Positions 8,675-16,978 of a DNA stretch of 64,000 nucleotides are shown here, piece after piece; within the stretch, counting starts at the first letter, position 1; every line of letters starts with the position of its first letter. Source of the DNA: Paenibacillus endophyticus. Lineage in GTDB: Bacteria; Bacillota; Bacilli; Paenibacillales; Paenibacillaceae. The notes under the pieces are model-generated. The model worked only from the letters and a program-made list of their open reading frames with translations. It searched no databases and was not told the origin of the DNA. A program made the position numbers and the translations under genes. The DNA lies in contig NZ_JACHXW010000004.1 of the NCBI RefSeq assembly GCF_014192395.1, positions 287,331 through 351,330 of the forward strand. Direction: 5' to 3'.

Positions 8675-9900
8675 ACGGATACTGCATAGCTACCTACCGG
8701 ACTTATGATGACAAAGCGGATTTCAACAAAAAAGCAATCTCTATTGCTGTCGGCTTGACAGTTGGCAGTTGGACAGAGCTTCCTGAAGCCCAAAAGGCAA
8801 ATATGGAAAAGCATCTAGGAAAGGTGCTTAGCATATCGGTCCATGAACTTGCGGATGCTGCACCGGGCGAGCGGTACGCTGATATTCAAATCGCCTATCC
8901 GGATATCAACTTCAGCCGGGATCTTCCTGCCCTGCTCGTTACGGTATTCGGCAAGCTCTCGATGGACGGTAAAATCAAGCTGCTTGATTTAGACGTGTCC
9001 GAATCTTTCGCATCTGCTTTCCCTGGTCCGAAATTCGGACTTGACGGCGTTCGGCAGCTGCTTGGTGTACATGACCGTCCTTTGCTTATGAGTATTTTTA
9101 AATCCGTAGTTGGTTATGATCTTGCTAACCTGCAGGATCAGTTCTACAAACAAGCGCTTGGCGGCGTTGATTTGATCAAGGACGATGAGATCTTATTCGA
9201 GAATCCATTGACTCCGCTGGAGAAGCGTGTCGAAGCGTGTATGGAAGCGGCAAGACGTGCAGAGGCTGAGACAGGTCAGAAGCTGCTGTATGCCGTGAAT
9301 TTGACAGGACCGACGTCGCAGCTGGCTGCGAGCGCACGCAAAGCGATTGACGCAGGCGCCAATGCTCTTCTGTTCAACGTTCTCGCTTACGGCTATGATG
9401 TGCTGCACGAGTTAAGCAGCGATTCATCGATCAGCGTACCTATAGCAGCTCATCCCGCAATGGCAGGTGCAATGTACCCGTCGCCGCATTATGGCATAAG
9501 CGCAGCGCTGCTCCTTGGCAAGCTGATGCGGCTTGCCGGCGCCGACTTGGTCCTCTTCCCTTCTCCTTACGGCTCAGTCGTCATGCCGAAGGAAGAGAAT
9601 CTAGCCGTGAAAGACGCTCTTCTCTCGCCGCTGCATGGCCTTCGGACAAGCTTCCCGGTTCCGTCTGCCGGCATTCACCCAGGTCTTGTACCGCTCATCC
9701 TTAAAGATTTTGGAACCGATGTTGTTGTTAACGCTGGCGGCGGCATTCATGGCCATCCCATGGGTACCGCAGCGGGCGGTCAAGCGTTCCGTCAAGCGAT
9801 ATCAGCTGCGTTGGAAGGCATTTCCCTCCGTGATGCTGCAGCGCATCCCGGTAATGAAGCATTGCAAGCCGCAGTGAACGCATGGGGGATCAGGGAATAA
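8671..9900 (+). CDS. mtnW: 2,3-diketo-5-methylthiopentyl-1-phosphate enolase (RuBisCO-like protein)
   Basis: A form IV RuBisCO-like protein that enolises the diketone phosphate of the methionine-salvage pathway. The 409 residues match MtnW/YkrW in size. The motif GGVDLIKDDE (Lys170, Asp171, Asp172, Glu173) corresponds to the RuBisCO lysine/metal-ligand segment, where MtnW uses no CO2 fixation. The C-terminal phosphate-binding glycine segment NAGGGIHGHPMG is present. It overlaps proC by 4 bp (ATGA) and mtnX by 1 bp. The substrate role is established for the family; fusion to a proline operon is the odd feature. Confidence 0.93.
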   Translation: MNGYCIATYRTYDDKADFNKKAISIAVGLTVGSWTELPEAQKANMEKHLGKVLSISVHELADAAPGERYADIQIAYPDINFSRDLPALLVTVFGKLSMDGKIKLLDLDVSESFASAFPGPKFGLDGVRQLLGVHDRPLLMSIFKSVVGYDLANLQDQFYKQALGGVDLIKDDEILFENPLTPLEKRVEACMEAARRAEAETGQKLLYAVNLTGPTSQLAASARKAIDAGANALLFNVLAYGYDVLHELSSDSSISVPIAAHPAMAGAMYPSPHYGISAALLLGKLMRLAGADLVLFPSPYGSVVMPKEENLAVKDALLSPLHGLRTSFPVPSAGIHPGLVPLILKDFGTDVVVNAGGGIHGHPMGTAAGGQAFRQAISAALEGISLRDAAAHPGNEALQAAVNAWGIRE

Positions 9901-10580
9901 TGACACAAACTAACACAACCAAGAAACGCATCGTGTTCTGTGATTTCGACGGGACGATTACCGTAAATGACAATATCATTGCAATCATCAAACATTTCAA
10001 TCCTGAGGGCTGGGAGCGAATTGCCGAACAAACCATTGCGCAGGAAATTTCTATCAAAGATGGGGTCGGTCAGCTTTTCCGGCTCCTTCCTTCTTCCATG
10101 CAAGAGGAAGTCATCGCTTTCAGCATATCGAATGCGCGCATACGCGAAGGATTCGCCGAATTTCTCGCTTACTGCGCGGAGCAGCACATTGAGTTCTACG
10201 TTACGAGCGGCGGCATTGATTTTTTCGTTTATCCCATTCTCGAAGCGTTTCATATTCCAATCGATCATATTTATTGCAACAGCAGTGACTTCAGCGGCGA
10301 TCGCATTGAAATTTTATGGCCAAATCCATGTGACGGGAACTGTACGAACGATTGCGGCATGTGCAAAACAACCATCATGCGCCGATTTCCTCCAGAACAA
10401 TATGAGCGCATCATTATCGGGGACAGCGTAACCGATTTTGAAGGTGCAAAGCTTGCCGATCGCGTGTATTCCCGTTCTCATTTAACGACGAAATGCAAAG
10501 AGCTTGGTCTTGCACATTCCAAATATGAAACATTCTATGACATCATCCAAAGCATGAGCAACGAAAGGACGGAATCGTAA
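9900..10580 (+). CDS. mtnX: 2-hydroxy-3-keto-5-methylthiopentenyl-1-phosphate phosphatase
   Basis: A HAD-superfamily phosphatase that dephosphorylates the MtnW product to acireductone. The first HAD motif is CDFDGTITVND (nucleophile Asp15, acid/base Asp17), with a later IIGDSVTDFEGA as the Mg-binding motif and a Cys cluster near CDGNCTNDCGMC that is typical of MtnX. The start ATG at 9900 overlaps the mtnW stop (TAATG), preceded by a GGGGGATCAGGG purine-rich stretch; 226 residues. Its stop overlaps the mtnB start. Confidence 0.93.
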   Translation: MTQTNTTKKRIVFCDFDGTITVNDNIIAIIKHFNPEGWERIAEQTIAQEISIKDGVGQLFRLLPSSMQEEVIAFSISNARIREGFAEFLAYCAEQHIEFYVTSGGIDFFVYPILEAFHIPIDHIYCNSSDFSGDRIEILWPNPCDGNCTNDCGMCKTTIMRRFPPEQYERIIIGDSVTDFEGAKLADRVYSRSHLTTKCKELGLAHSKYETFYDIIQSMSNERTES

Positions 10581-11233
10581 TGAGCTTTCAACAAATCGCA
10601 TTAGAAGACAAACAACGGGCTTTATCCGAGCTCCAAGAGGTGAAGGAGCTATTTGCTTCGCGCGGATGGTTTCCTGGCACTAGCGGCAACTTATCTATCC
10701 GCGTCGGAGATTTCAATCCGAATGACTTCCAATTTGCTGTAACTGCGAGCGGCAAGGACAAAACCGTACATACCCCAGAAGATTATTTGTTCGTTGATCA
10801 AGATGGCAAGCCTTGTGAGGCAACGCGCCTGAAGCCCTCCGCTGAAACGTTGATTCACTGCGAAATATACAAGCTCACAGGCGCCGGAGCCATTTTCCAT
10901 ATCCACTCCGTTTTCAATAGCGTAATTTCTGAATATTTCTGGGATCGCAAGTCTGTTCCGGTTGATGGCGTTGAGCTAATCAAAGGTTTTAATATTTGGG
11001 ATGAAGAAGCTCATATTGATATTCCGATCGTTTCTAATTTCGCACACATCCCTTCGATCGTGCCAGAAATAACAGAACGTATCGTTAAGCATATTCCTGG
11101 CGTATTGCTGCGTAAGCACGGTATCTATGCATGGGGTGCCAATGCATTCGAAGCGAAACGGCATCTGGAAGCTTTTGAATTCATTTTCGAATACGTGTAC
11201 CGCTTGGAGCTTCTGCAGCGCGGCAATCGTTAG
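10580..11233 (+). CDS. mtnB: Methylthioribulose-1-phosphate dehydratase
   Basis: A class II aldolase-fold zinc enzyme that dehydrates methylthioribulose-1-phosphate to the diketone used by MtnW. The 217-residue protein has RGWFPGTSGNLSIRV, Glu89 in SAETL, His107/His109 in FHIHS, and a third histidine in RKHGIYAWG. Last gene of the proBAC-mtnWXB run, followed by a terminator. The acireductone dioxygenase gene (mtnD) and the upper-pathway genes mtnA and mtnK are not in this window. Confidence 0.94.
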   Translation: MSFQQIALEDKQRALSELQEVKELFASRGWFPGTSGNLSIRVGDFNPNDFQFAVTASGKDKTVHTPEDYLFVDQDGKPCEATRLKPSAETLIHCEIYKLTGAGAIFHIHSVFNSVISEYFWDRKSVPVDGVELIKGFNIWDEEAHIDIPIVSNFAHIPSIVPEITERIVKHIPGVLLRKHGIYAWGANAFEAKRHLEAFEFIFEYVYRLELLQRGNR

Positions 11234-11244
11234 ATAGAACATAT

Positions 11245-11286
11245 AGATGTCAAAACAGTCATGCGGCTGCTTTGGCATCTTTTTTC
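11245..11286 (+). terminator. Intrinsic terminator after mtnB
   Basis: An imperfect hairpin with outer arms AGATG and CATCT, an inner CAAA/TTTG pairing and a CAG/CTG top, followed by six T residues. It ends the proB-to-mtnB transcript; no other convincing terminator lies between the T-box and this point. Confidence 0.8.
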
Positions 11287-11327
11287 GTTAGCCATGGTAA
11301 CTCATATGTAATAATGAGATTGAATAG

Positions 11328-11358
11328 TTGACTTTGACGTAACGGTAACGTTCATAAT
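11328..11358 (+). promoter_or_regulatory. MerR-type promoter with 19-bp spacer and central dyad
   Basis: -35 TTGACT (11328-11333) and -10 CATAAT (11353-11358) are separated by 19 bp, the elongated spacing characteristic of promoters twisted open by MerR-family activators. The spacer holds a near-palindrome, ACGTAACGGTAACGT (11337-11351), centred within about 1 bp of the spacer centre. It lies directly in front of a MerR-family gene, so autoregulation is the natural inference. Confidence 0.65.
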
Positions 11359-11371
11359 GAGAATAGAGGTG

Positions 11372-12346
11372 ATGATCATAAGAGTGCATGAAGCTGCTCG
11401 GCAGTTAGGCGTGACGCCTCGCACGCTGCGGTTTTACGAGGAAAAAGGGCTGATCCAGCCCCAAAAAGCACCCGAGAATAAATACCGGTCATACTCCGAA
11501 CAGGATCTGACTAGACTTCGTTGGATTATATCGCTAAGGGAGCTTGGCATGCCGCTCTCATCAATCCAAGAAACGATAAGCCGTATGAATGACACCGATA
11601 TTTTTATACGCACCTTAGACAGTGCGCGCTCTAATCTATATGAGCAATGGATCACTGCTACCAAAGCGCTGCAAGCACTGGACGAAACGATCTCAGAATG
11701 GCAGCGAAGCAGAAATCCTGACCTGGAGAGGCTTGAGCATGCAGCCGATGAGATGAAGCGCTCCCGGATGATACGCGCATCCTGGAGCGATCAATGGAAT
11801 TACGATGAGATGGCTCTTCTACATGGTAATGATACACCGCTTGCTGCACTCCAAGGTGTGCTTGAAGAAGACCAGTATTACCAAGCGCTCATCCGAACCG
11901 TTGAATGGATTGATCCGGTTAGCAATGAGCCAGGTCTTGAGCTTGCATCTGGCAGCGGGAATCTATCTGCCCTGCTTGTCCAGGCAGGCGCCAGCCTAAC
12001 GGCCGTTGAACAATCTGCTGAGATGATCGCCATCGTTCGCCGAAGGCTCCCTTCTGTGGATGCGAAGCAAGGCAATATGCTAAGCCTGCCACTAGCTGCA
12101 CATAGCTTTTCATTTATTGCTTGCTCCTTTGCCATGCATCATCTTGATCATGCCCAACAGGAGGTTGCGCTTGAAGAGATGGACCGCGTGCTGCTTAGCG
12201 GCGGAAGGATTGCCATTTCCGATGTCACAACGAATAACGGGAAGGATTCCTTGCAGCAGGCTGACTGGTTCAGGAGACATGGCTATTCGGTCGTAACGGA
12301 AAGCTTGAATTCAGCTTCTCAGCTTGTGTTTGCAAGCAAGATTTAG
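11372..12346 (+). CDS. MerR-family regulator fused to a SAM-dependent methyltransferase domain
   Basis: A two-domain protein of about 324 residues. The N-terminus is a MerR winged helix (IRVHEAARQLGVTPRTLRFY) followed by a short helical linker; the C-terminal half is a class I methyltransferase with glycine-rich motif LELASGSGNLSALL, an acidic motif I end, and CSFAMHHLDH / VLLSGGRIAISD as later motifs. Start is uncertain: ATG 11357 lies upstream of the predicted transcript start, so ATG 11372 or GTG 11384 (after GAGGTGATG) is preferred. The substrate is unknown. In other MerR proteins the C-terminal domain senses the ligand, so this domain may be a sensor rather than an enzyme. Confidence 0.75.
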   Translation: MIIRVHEAARQLGVTPRTLRFYEEKGLIQPQKAPENKYRSYSEQDLTRLRWIISLRELGMPLSSIQETISRMNDTDIFIRTLDSARSNLYEQWITATKALQALDETISEWQRSRNPDLERLEHAADEMKRSRMIRASWSDQWNYDEMALLHGNDTPLAALQGVLEEDQYYQALIRTVEWIDPVSNEPGLELASGSGNLSALLVQAGASLTAVEQSAEMIAIVRRRLPSVDAKQGNMLSLPLAAHSFSFIACSFAMHHLDHAQQEVALEEMDRVLLSGGRIAISDVTTNNGKDSLQQADWFRRHGYSVVTESLNSASQLVFASKI

Positions 12347-12520
12347 AACAGGATAATAAACTAGGATTGCGAAATACAATTAAGAAACGTTTTAGACTCC
12401 GTAAAGTAACAAAGGGATCGTTGGCATGGACGTCATGAACGCATTACTCGGCTGCCTACCGTTAGCTTCATAGTTGTTCCCAGTGATATAAGTCTTCTGC
12501 CTTTACTCAGCACAAACAAA

Positions 12521-12550
12521 AGAGGTTAAGCCATAATAGGCTTAACCTCT
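12521..12550 (-). terminator. Terminator of dnaD, containing its stop codon
   Basis: A perfect 12-bp stem, AGAGGTTAAGCC (12521-12532) and GGCTTAACCTCT (12539-12550), with a short AT loop; on the minus strand it is followed by a T-rich tail (TTTTGTTTG). The TAA of dnaD lies inside the stem. The preceding 170 bp (12347-12520) between the convergent genes hold no other feature that I can support. Confidence 0.8.
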
Positions 12551-13222
12551 TCCTCCCCGAAACTTCTGCGCGTGGGCGCGGGCTTCATCCGCATTTGTCA
12601 CACGGTTGCGGCTCCATTCGATAAGTATCCGATCAATATAACGCAAACTAAGCTTACCGGCAAAAACGGCCTCCTTGAGGGCAAAGCGAATAATTTCATC
12701 GGTGTATCGATCATGATCAAGCCACCCTGAGATCGTCTCGCATTCAATCGGTGAAAGCAATCTCCCGAATTCCTGCTCAAACACACTGAACAAATCTGAT
12801 GCTGGAGCTTGCGGCTGCCGAATGGGTTGTCGTTCAGCCTTCCTCGACTCCCGTTTTTGCTCTGCGGATAGCGATGAAGCCTTTAACAACCAGCCTGTCC
12901 AATTATATCTCTCCGATTGCATCCCTGTTACGTTATCTACATATTCGTCAATGGTAAGAAATTCGTCCTTCATCAGCCTGCCAAGCGACTGACCAACCTC
13001 ATTCACAGTCAAGCCCATCCGTTCAGCCAGCTCTTCTGGAGTTGGGAAATCGTTCATATCAGCTTCCATATAGACCATGATCTGCAGCAGCAGCATCGCT
13101 TCTGTATCCGTTATGCCAAGCTGGCTGTATGTACGCAGCAGCATCGCTGATACATAAACGCCGCCCTCTTGCAATGCAGCAGCCATACCATGCGAGTACG
13201 CTTTCCATATCTCATTGTTCAC
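12542..13222 (-). CDS. dnaD: DnaD-family primosomal replication protein
   Basis: DnaD helps remodel origin DNA and load the replicative helicase in low-GC Gram-positives. The 226 residues show the N-terminal winged-helix oligomerisation domain and a C-terminal DnaD/DnaB2 domain whose SPIECETISGWLDHD and LKEAVFAGKLSLRYIDRIL segments align well with B. subtilis DnaD. Start is GTG 13222 with AGGAGG about 11 nt upstream. In B. subtilis dnaD sits with asnS and nth next to dinG-ypmB; here it is 7 kb away and beside ackA. Confidence 0.88.
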   Translation of the reverse strand: MNNEIWKAYSHGMAAALQEGGVYVSAMLLRTYSQLGITDTEAMLLLQIMVYMEADMNDFPTPEELAERMGLTVNEVGQSLGRLMKDEFLTIDEYVDNVTGMQSERYNWTGWLLKASSLSAEQKRESRKAERQPIRQPQAPASDLFSVFEQEFGRLLSPIECETISGWLDHDRYTDEIIRFALKEAVFAGKLSLRYIDRILIEWSRNRVTNADEARAHAQKFRGGRG

Positions 13223-13249
13223 TGCCAGCCCTGCCTCCTATTCATGCAT

Positions 13250-14461
13250 CTATGACGTTCTGGACTGCTTCACTAAGTTGTACGTATCTCGAGCAATGAG
13301 CAGCTCCTCATTGGTTGGTACCACGAGAACCTTCACGCGTGAGCCTTCCTTCGTAATTTCGCGACAATCCTTGCGGCGCTGCTCGTTCCGAGCGTCATCC
13401 AGCTCAATGCCAAGAAAGGATATCCCTTCGCAAATCGCTTTACGCAGCGCAACTGAGTTTTCGCCAACGCCTGCAGTGAACACGATTGTATCTACACCGT
13501 TCATTGCCGCAGCATAGGCGCCGATATATTTTTTAACCCGATAAGCGTACATGTCAAAAGCGAGCTTAGCGTTTTTGTCACCGTCAACCATCGCTTCGGT
13601 AACCTCGCGCATATCGCTGCTTATGCCAGAAATGGCAAGCATGCCGCTATGTTTATTCAGCATAGAATTCACTTCATTTAATGTCAATTCTTCTTTGTTC
13701 ATGACAAAAGGTACAATCGCCGGGTCTATATCGCCGCTGCGCGTGCCCATCATCAAGCCTTCAAGCGGCGTCATTCCCATACTAGTATCGAATGATTTGC
13801 CATCTAGGATAGCTGCGCAGCTTGCGCCATTGCCGATATGGCAAGTAATCATTTTGATAGACTCAAGCGGCTTTTGCAAATAGTTTGCAGCTTGCGCGCT
13901 TACGTAAGAATGCGATGTGCCATGGAAGCCGTATCTGCGAATTTTGTGACGTCGGTAAAGCACGGTTGGGATTGGGTACAAGTAAGACGTATTAGGCATC
14001 GTTTGGTGAAAAGCTGTATCGAATACGACTGCTTGCGGAACATCCGGCAGATTCGTTTCAACCGCTGAAATCCCCATCATATGCGCAGGATTGTGCAGCG
14101 GTGCTAGATCGAACAATCTGCGTATCTCCAATTTGACTTCCTGTGTCACAAGTACGGAGCTGCTGAACGCCTCGCCGCCGTGCACAACGCGGTGGCCTAC
14201 TGCTTCAATTTCGTTTAAATGGCTGATCGCGCCGAATTCCGGATTCGTCAGCATGTCGATTACCCGCTTCACGGCCGTTACATGATCTAGAATTTCGCTA
14301 ACGTTGCGAACTTCCGGCTTATCGACTGGCTCATGCGTTACGATGGAAGAATCCATTCCGATCCTTTCAACGCGTCCGCTCGCCAAAACGGATTCATCAC
14401 GCATATCGTACAGCTGGTATTTTAATGAGGAGCTTCCTGCATTGATGACTAGTACTTTCAT
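13250..14461 (-). CDS. ackA: Acetate kinase
   Basis: Interconverts acetyl phosphate plus ADP and acetate plus ATP. The 403-residue protein has the ASKHA-fold signatures: N-terminal VLVINAGSSSLKYQLYD, FDTAFHQTMP, the TCHIGNGASCAAI phosphate loop, and FTAGVGENS near the C-terminus. The start codon overlaps the upstream hbd stop by 1 nt, indicating translational coupling. Pairing with a hydroxyacyl-CoA dehydrogenase suggests an acyl-CoA/overflow metabolism operon. Confidence 0.96.
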   Translation of the reverse strand: MKVLVINAGSSSLKYQLYDMRDESVLASGRVERIGMDSSIVTHEPVDKPEVRNVSEILDHVTAVKRVIDMLTNPEFGAISHLNEIEAVGHRVVHGGEAFSSSVLVTQEVKLEIRRLFDLAPLHNPAHMMGISAVETNLPDVPQAVVFDTAFHQTMPNTSYLYPIPTVLYRRHKIRRYGFHGTSHSYVSAQAANYLQKPLESIKMITCHIGNGASCAAILDGKSFDTSMGMTPLEGLMMGTRSGDIDPAIVPFVMNKEELTLNEVNSMLNKHSGMLAISGISSDMREVTEAMVDGDKNAKLAFDMYAYRVKKYIGAYAAAMNGVDTIVFTAGVGENSVALRKAICEGISFLGIELDDARNEQRRKDCREITKEGSRVKVLVVPTNEELLIARDTYNLVKQSRTS

Positions 14462-15333
14462 TATATCCGATCCCCATCCTTGTCATATTTGAAAAAGCCT
14501 ACGCCTGATTTTGCGCCGAGATGACCAGCTCGCACCATTTTTTTCAAGACGATAGACGGACGATACTTAAGTTCGCCATATTCGCGGAACATCCGGTCCA
14601 AGGCAGCAAGCACGGAATCCAAGCCGAAGCGATCGCACATTTCAAAAGGCCCATGCTGGAAGGAGTAGCCGATTCGCATTGCATTATCAATATCCTCAGC
14701 AGAAGCAACGCCTTCTTCAAGCACATGAAGCGCTTCGTTTATGAACAAGCAGATAAGGCGTGTCGTTACGAAGCCAGGTGATTCAAACACCATAACCCCT
14801 TTTTTGTTGATGACTTCTTCAACGAAGTGCTTCGTTTGGAGGAAAGTATCCTCGGAGGTTTTCAATCCGCGAACGATTTCCACTAAATCGATTTTGGATA
14901 CGGGATAGATGAAATGCATGCCGATTACGCGATCAGGTCGTTTAGTAACGCTGGCAAGCTCTGTTAAGCTGAGTGTAGAGGTATTGCTGGCAAGAATCAC
15001 GTCAGCCCCGCAGATTTGATCAATGGTCTCGAATATGGCTTTTTTCTGCTCCAGATCTTCCGTAATCGATTCAATGACAAGCTCGCATTCAGCCAGTCTG
15101 TCATAGCTGGTCGTTGCTTGAATTCTATTTATAATAAGCTTCTTCTCCGATTGCGTGAGCGCCCACTTTTCGATTTGCTTATCCAGGCTTAACACAATCA
15201 TTTCCTTGCCATAGGCAAGACGCTCCTCCGAGCGCTCGATTATAATTACGTCCAATCCTCTTGAGGCCAGCATCTCTGCTATTCCTTGCCCCATTGTTCC
15301 TACTCCTACCACGCCCACTGTTTTTATGTGCAA
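14461..15333 (-). CDS. 3-hydroxybutyryl-CoA dehydrogenase
   Basis: NAD-dependent 3-hydroxyacyl-CoA dehydrogenase of 290 residues. The N-terminal Rossmann motif is VGVGTMGQGIAEMLASRG and the C-terminal helical domain carries FVTTRLICLFINEALHVLEEG. The active-site segment reads GMHFIYPVSKIDLVEIV, where most family members have HFFNPV, so the usual Asn is replaced by Tyr; specificity may differ. The start is a TTG at 15333 with AAGGAG 8-9 nt upstream. Related B. subtilis mmgB is a mother-cell gene; whether this one is sporulation-controlled cannot be shown here. Confidence 0.88.
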   Translation of the reverse strand: MHIKTVGVVGVGTMGQGIAEMLASRGLDVIIIERSEERLAYGKEMIVLSLDKQIEKWALTQSEKKLIINRIQATTSYDRLAECELVIESITEDLEQKKAIFETIDQICGADVILASNTSTLSLTELASVTKRPDRVIGMHFIYPVSKIDLVEIVRGLKTSEDTFLQTKHFVEEVINKKGVMVFESPGFVTTRLICLFINEALHVLEEGVASAEDIDNAMRIGYSFQHGPFEMCDRFGLDSVLAALDRMFREYGELKYRPSIVLKKMVRAGHLGAKSGVGFFKYDKDGDRI

Positions 15334-15429
15334 TGTATTTTCTCCTTTAGTATGTTACTTATGCCTCTTATAACCAATTGAGAAGCATTCTCTATATTTA
15401 TATTCATTCTTATTATAACGTTTTTCATC

Positions 15430-15461
15430 AAAAAGAGAAGGCGGATACGTACTCCGCCTTC
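15430..15461 (-). terminator. Terminator of the FtsH-like operon
   Basis: A perfect 9-bp stem, GAAGGCGGA (15437-15445) and TCCGCCTTC (15453-15461), with a 7-nt loop. On the minus strand it is followed by TCTTTTTG. It separates the FtsH-like operon from hbd-ackA. Confidence 0.8.
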
Positions 15462-15483
15462 AAATTGTAATATTGTAAACGTT

Positions 15484-16977
15484 TTATGCAGCAGAATTCG
15501 GTGAAAACAGTTTTCTGAACTCATCGCCGCTAAGCGTTTCCTCACGCAGCAGCGTTTCAAGCGACTGTGTGAACACCAATCTTCTAGCCTCCAGCATCGT
15601 TTTGGTTTGCAGCATTAGCTGATCCAAAATCAATCGGTTCGTCGATGCCCATACGTCCTTAGTCAGCATGCTTGTATCGATTATGCCAAGCTCGGTGAGC
15701 CCTGATTCCATTAATGTTTTGACGATACTCATGGCTTGCTCGAAATCTCCTCTGGAGCCGGTGCTGCGGTCTCCATAGAACATTTCCTCCGCAGCGGCAC
15801 CGCCTAGAGCAATCATAATCTGGCCGTTCAAAAATTCTTTGGTGTATAAATACTGATCCTGCTGCGGGTTATGACGAACATAGCCGAGTGCCTGCCCACG
15901 CGGCGACAAAGCGACTTGTGATACACTGCCAGGGCGGACAAGTTCTGCCATGATCGCATGTCCCAGCTCGTGAAGCGCTATCCGTTCTCGTTCTTCCTTC
16001 GAAGCCTCGCGATCCGTCTTCTCGCCCATCATCACTTTATCAATTGCCATAGACAAATGGTTCTCAGCAATCTGTTCGCTGCTGTCACGCATCGCATAAA
16101 TCGCCGCTTCATTCATAACGCTCTCAAGCTGAGCGCCTGAGAATCCGAATGATTCCCTGGCTATGCGTTCGAGGTCTACATTAGGCTCTATCGGCTTATT
16201 GTTCGCATGGATGTTCAAAATATGCAGCCTGCCTTTTTTGTCAGGAAGATCTACGCCTATATGTCGGTCAAACCTGCCTGGCCGCAGCAGTGCGCTGTCC
16301 AGCATTTCCTTGCGGTTGGTTGCCGCAATCAACAAAATTCGCGGGGATTCATTGGCATAAATCCCGTCCATCTCAGTCAATAGCTGATTCAGCGTCTGGT
16401 CGTATTCACGTTGCTGTCCGCCATCCCGCTTACCGCCGATGACTTCAATTTCATCAATAAATATAACGGCACTGCTCTTTTTCGCCTTGTTTGCTTTTGT
16501 TCGTGCTTCCTTGAATAAATCCCTGACGCGTCCGGCTCCGACACCGACATACATCTCTACAAATTCACTGCCTGAAGCAGCCAAATAAATGGAATCCGTA
16601 TATTGGGCCGCTGCTTTCGCTAGGAGCGTCTTTCCCGTTCCGGGAGGACCAGAGAGTAAAATACCTTTCAATGGTCGTATGCCTAGCTTCGCAATTTTGT
16701 CTTGATGGACAAGAAAGTCAAGCGCCTCTACAAGCTCCTGTTTTGCACGCTCCTGTCCTCCGATTTGTTCAAAGGTAAGCGGACTTACCTTTTCACCGGC
16801 ACGCTGTTTCTGACCTGATAGCGCAGTGAGCTTGCCCCTGCCTCTTGCCGCATATACGACAGCAAAGCCTAGAAGGCCAAGCAGCAGCATGGGAACGACA
16901 TTCTGTCCGATGAAAATTAAAAAAACGATTCCTACCGGCACGATGCCTATCGCGATCTCCATTCCATACTTACGCAT
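15484..16977 (-). CDS. FtsH-family AAA+ zinc metalloprotease paralogue with HELGH site
   Basis: A 497-residue membrane AAA+ protease, shorter than housekeeping FtsH (about 600-650) because it has two close N-terminal membrane segments (about residues 8-43) and almost no extracytoplasmic domain. Walker A GPPGTGKT is at 110-117, Walker B IFIDE at 172-176, and the zinc site is HELGH (336-340) with a likely third ligand Asp411 in GSRGDFEQA. Standard FtsH has HEAGH, so the Ala-to-Leu change is notable. The start ATG has GGAGG about 9 nt upstream. It is co-transcribed with an unknown membrane-anchored protein that may supply the missing external domain. Confidence 0.88.
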   Translation of the reverse strand: MRKYGMEIAIGIVPVGIVFLIFIGQNVVPMLLLGLLGFAVVYAARGRGKLTALSGQKQRAGEKVSPLTFEQIGGQERAKQELVEALDFLVHQDKIAKLGIRPLKGILLSGPPGTGKTLLAKAAAQYTDSIYLAASGSEFVEMYVGVGAGRVRDLFKEARTKANKAKKSSAVIFIDEIEVIGGKRDGGQQREYDQTLNQLLTEMDGIYANESPRILLIAATNRKEMLDSALLRPGRFDRHIGVDLPDKKGRLHILNIHANNKPIEPNVDLERIARESFGFSGAQLESVMNEAAIYAMRDSSEQIAENHLSMAIDKVMMGEKTDREASKEERERIALHELGHAIMAELVRPGSVSQVALSPRGQALGYVRHNPQQDQYLYTKEFLNGQIMIALGGAAAEEMFYGDRSTGSRGDFEQAMSIVKTLMESGLTELGIIDTSMLTKDVWASTNRLILDQLMLQTKTMLEARRLVFTQSLETLLREETLSGDEFRKLFSPNSAA

Positions 16978-16978
16978 A

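Noticed and set aside
15334..15430. Sigma-E-like promoter for hbd-ackA
   Set aside because: A CATACT -10-like element is present but the -35 region is too weak to claim.
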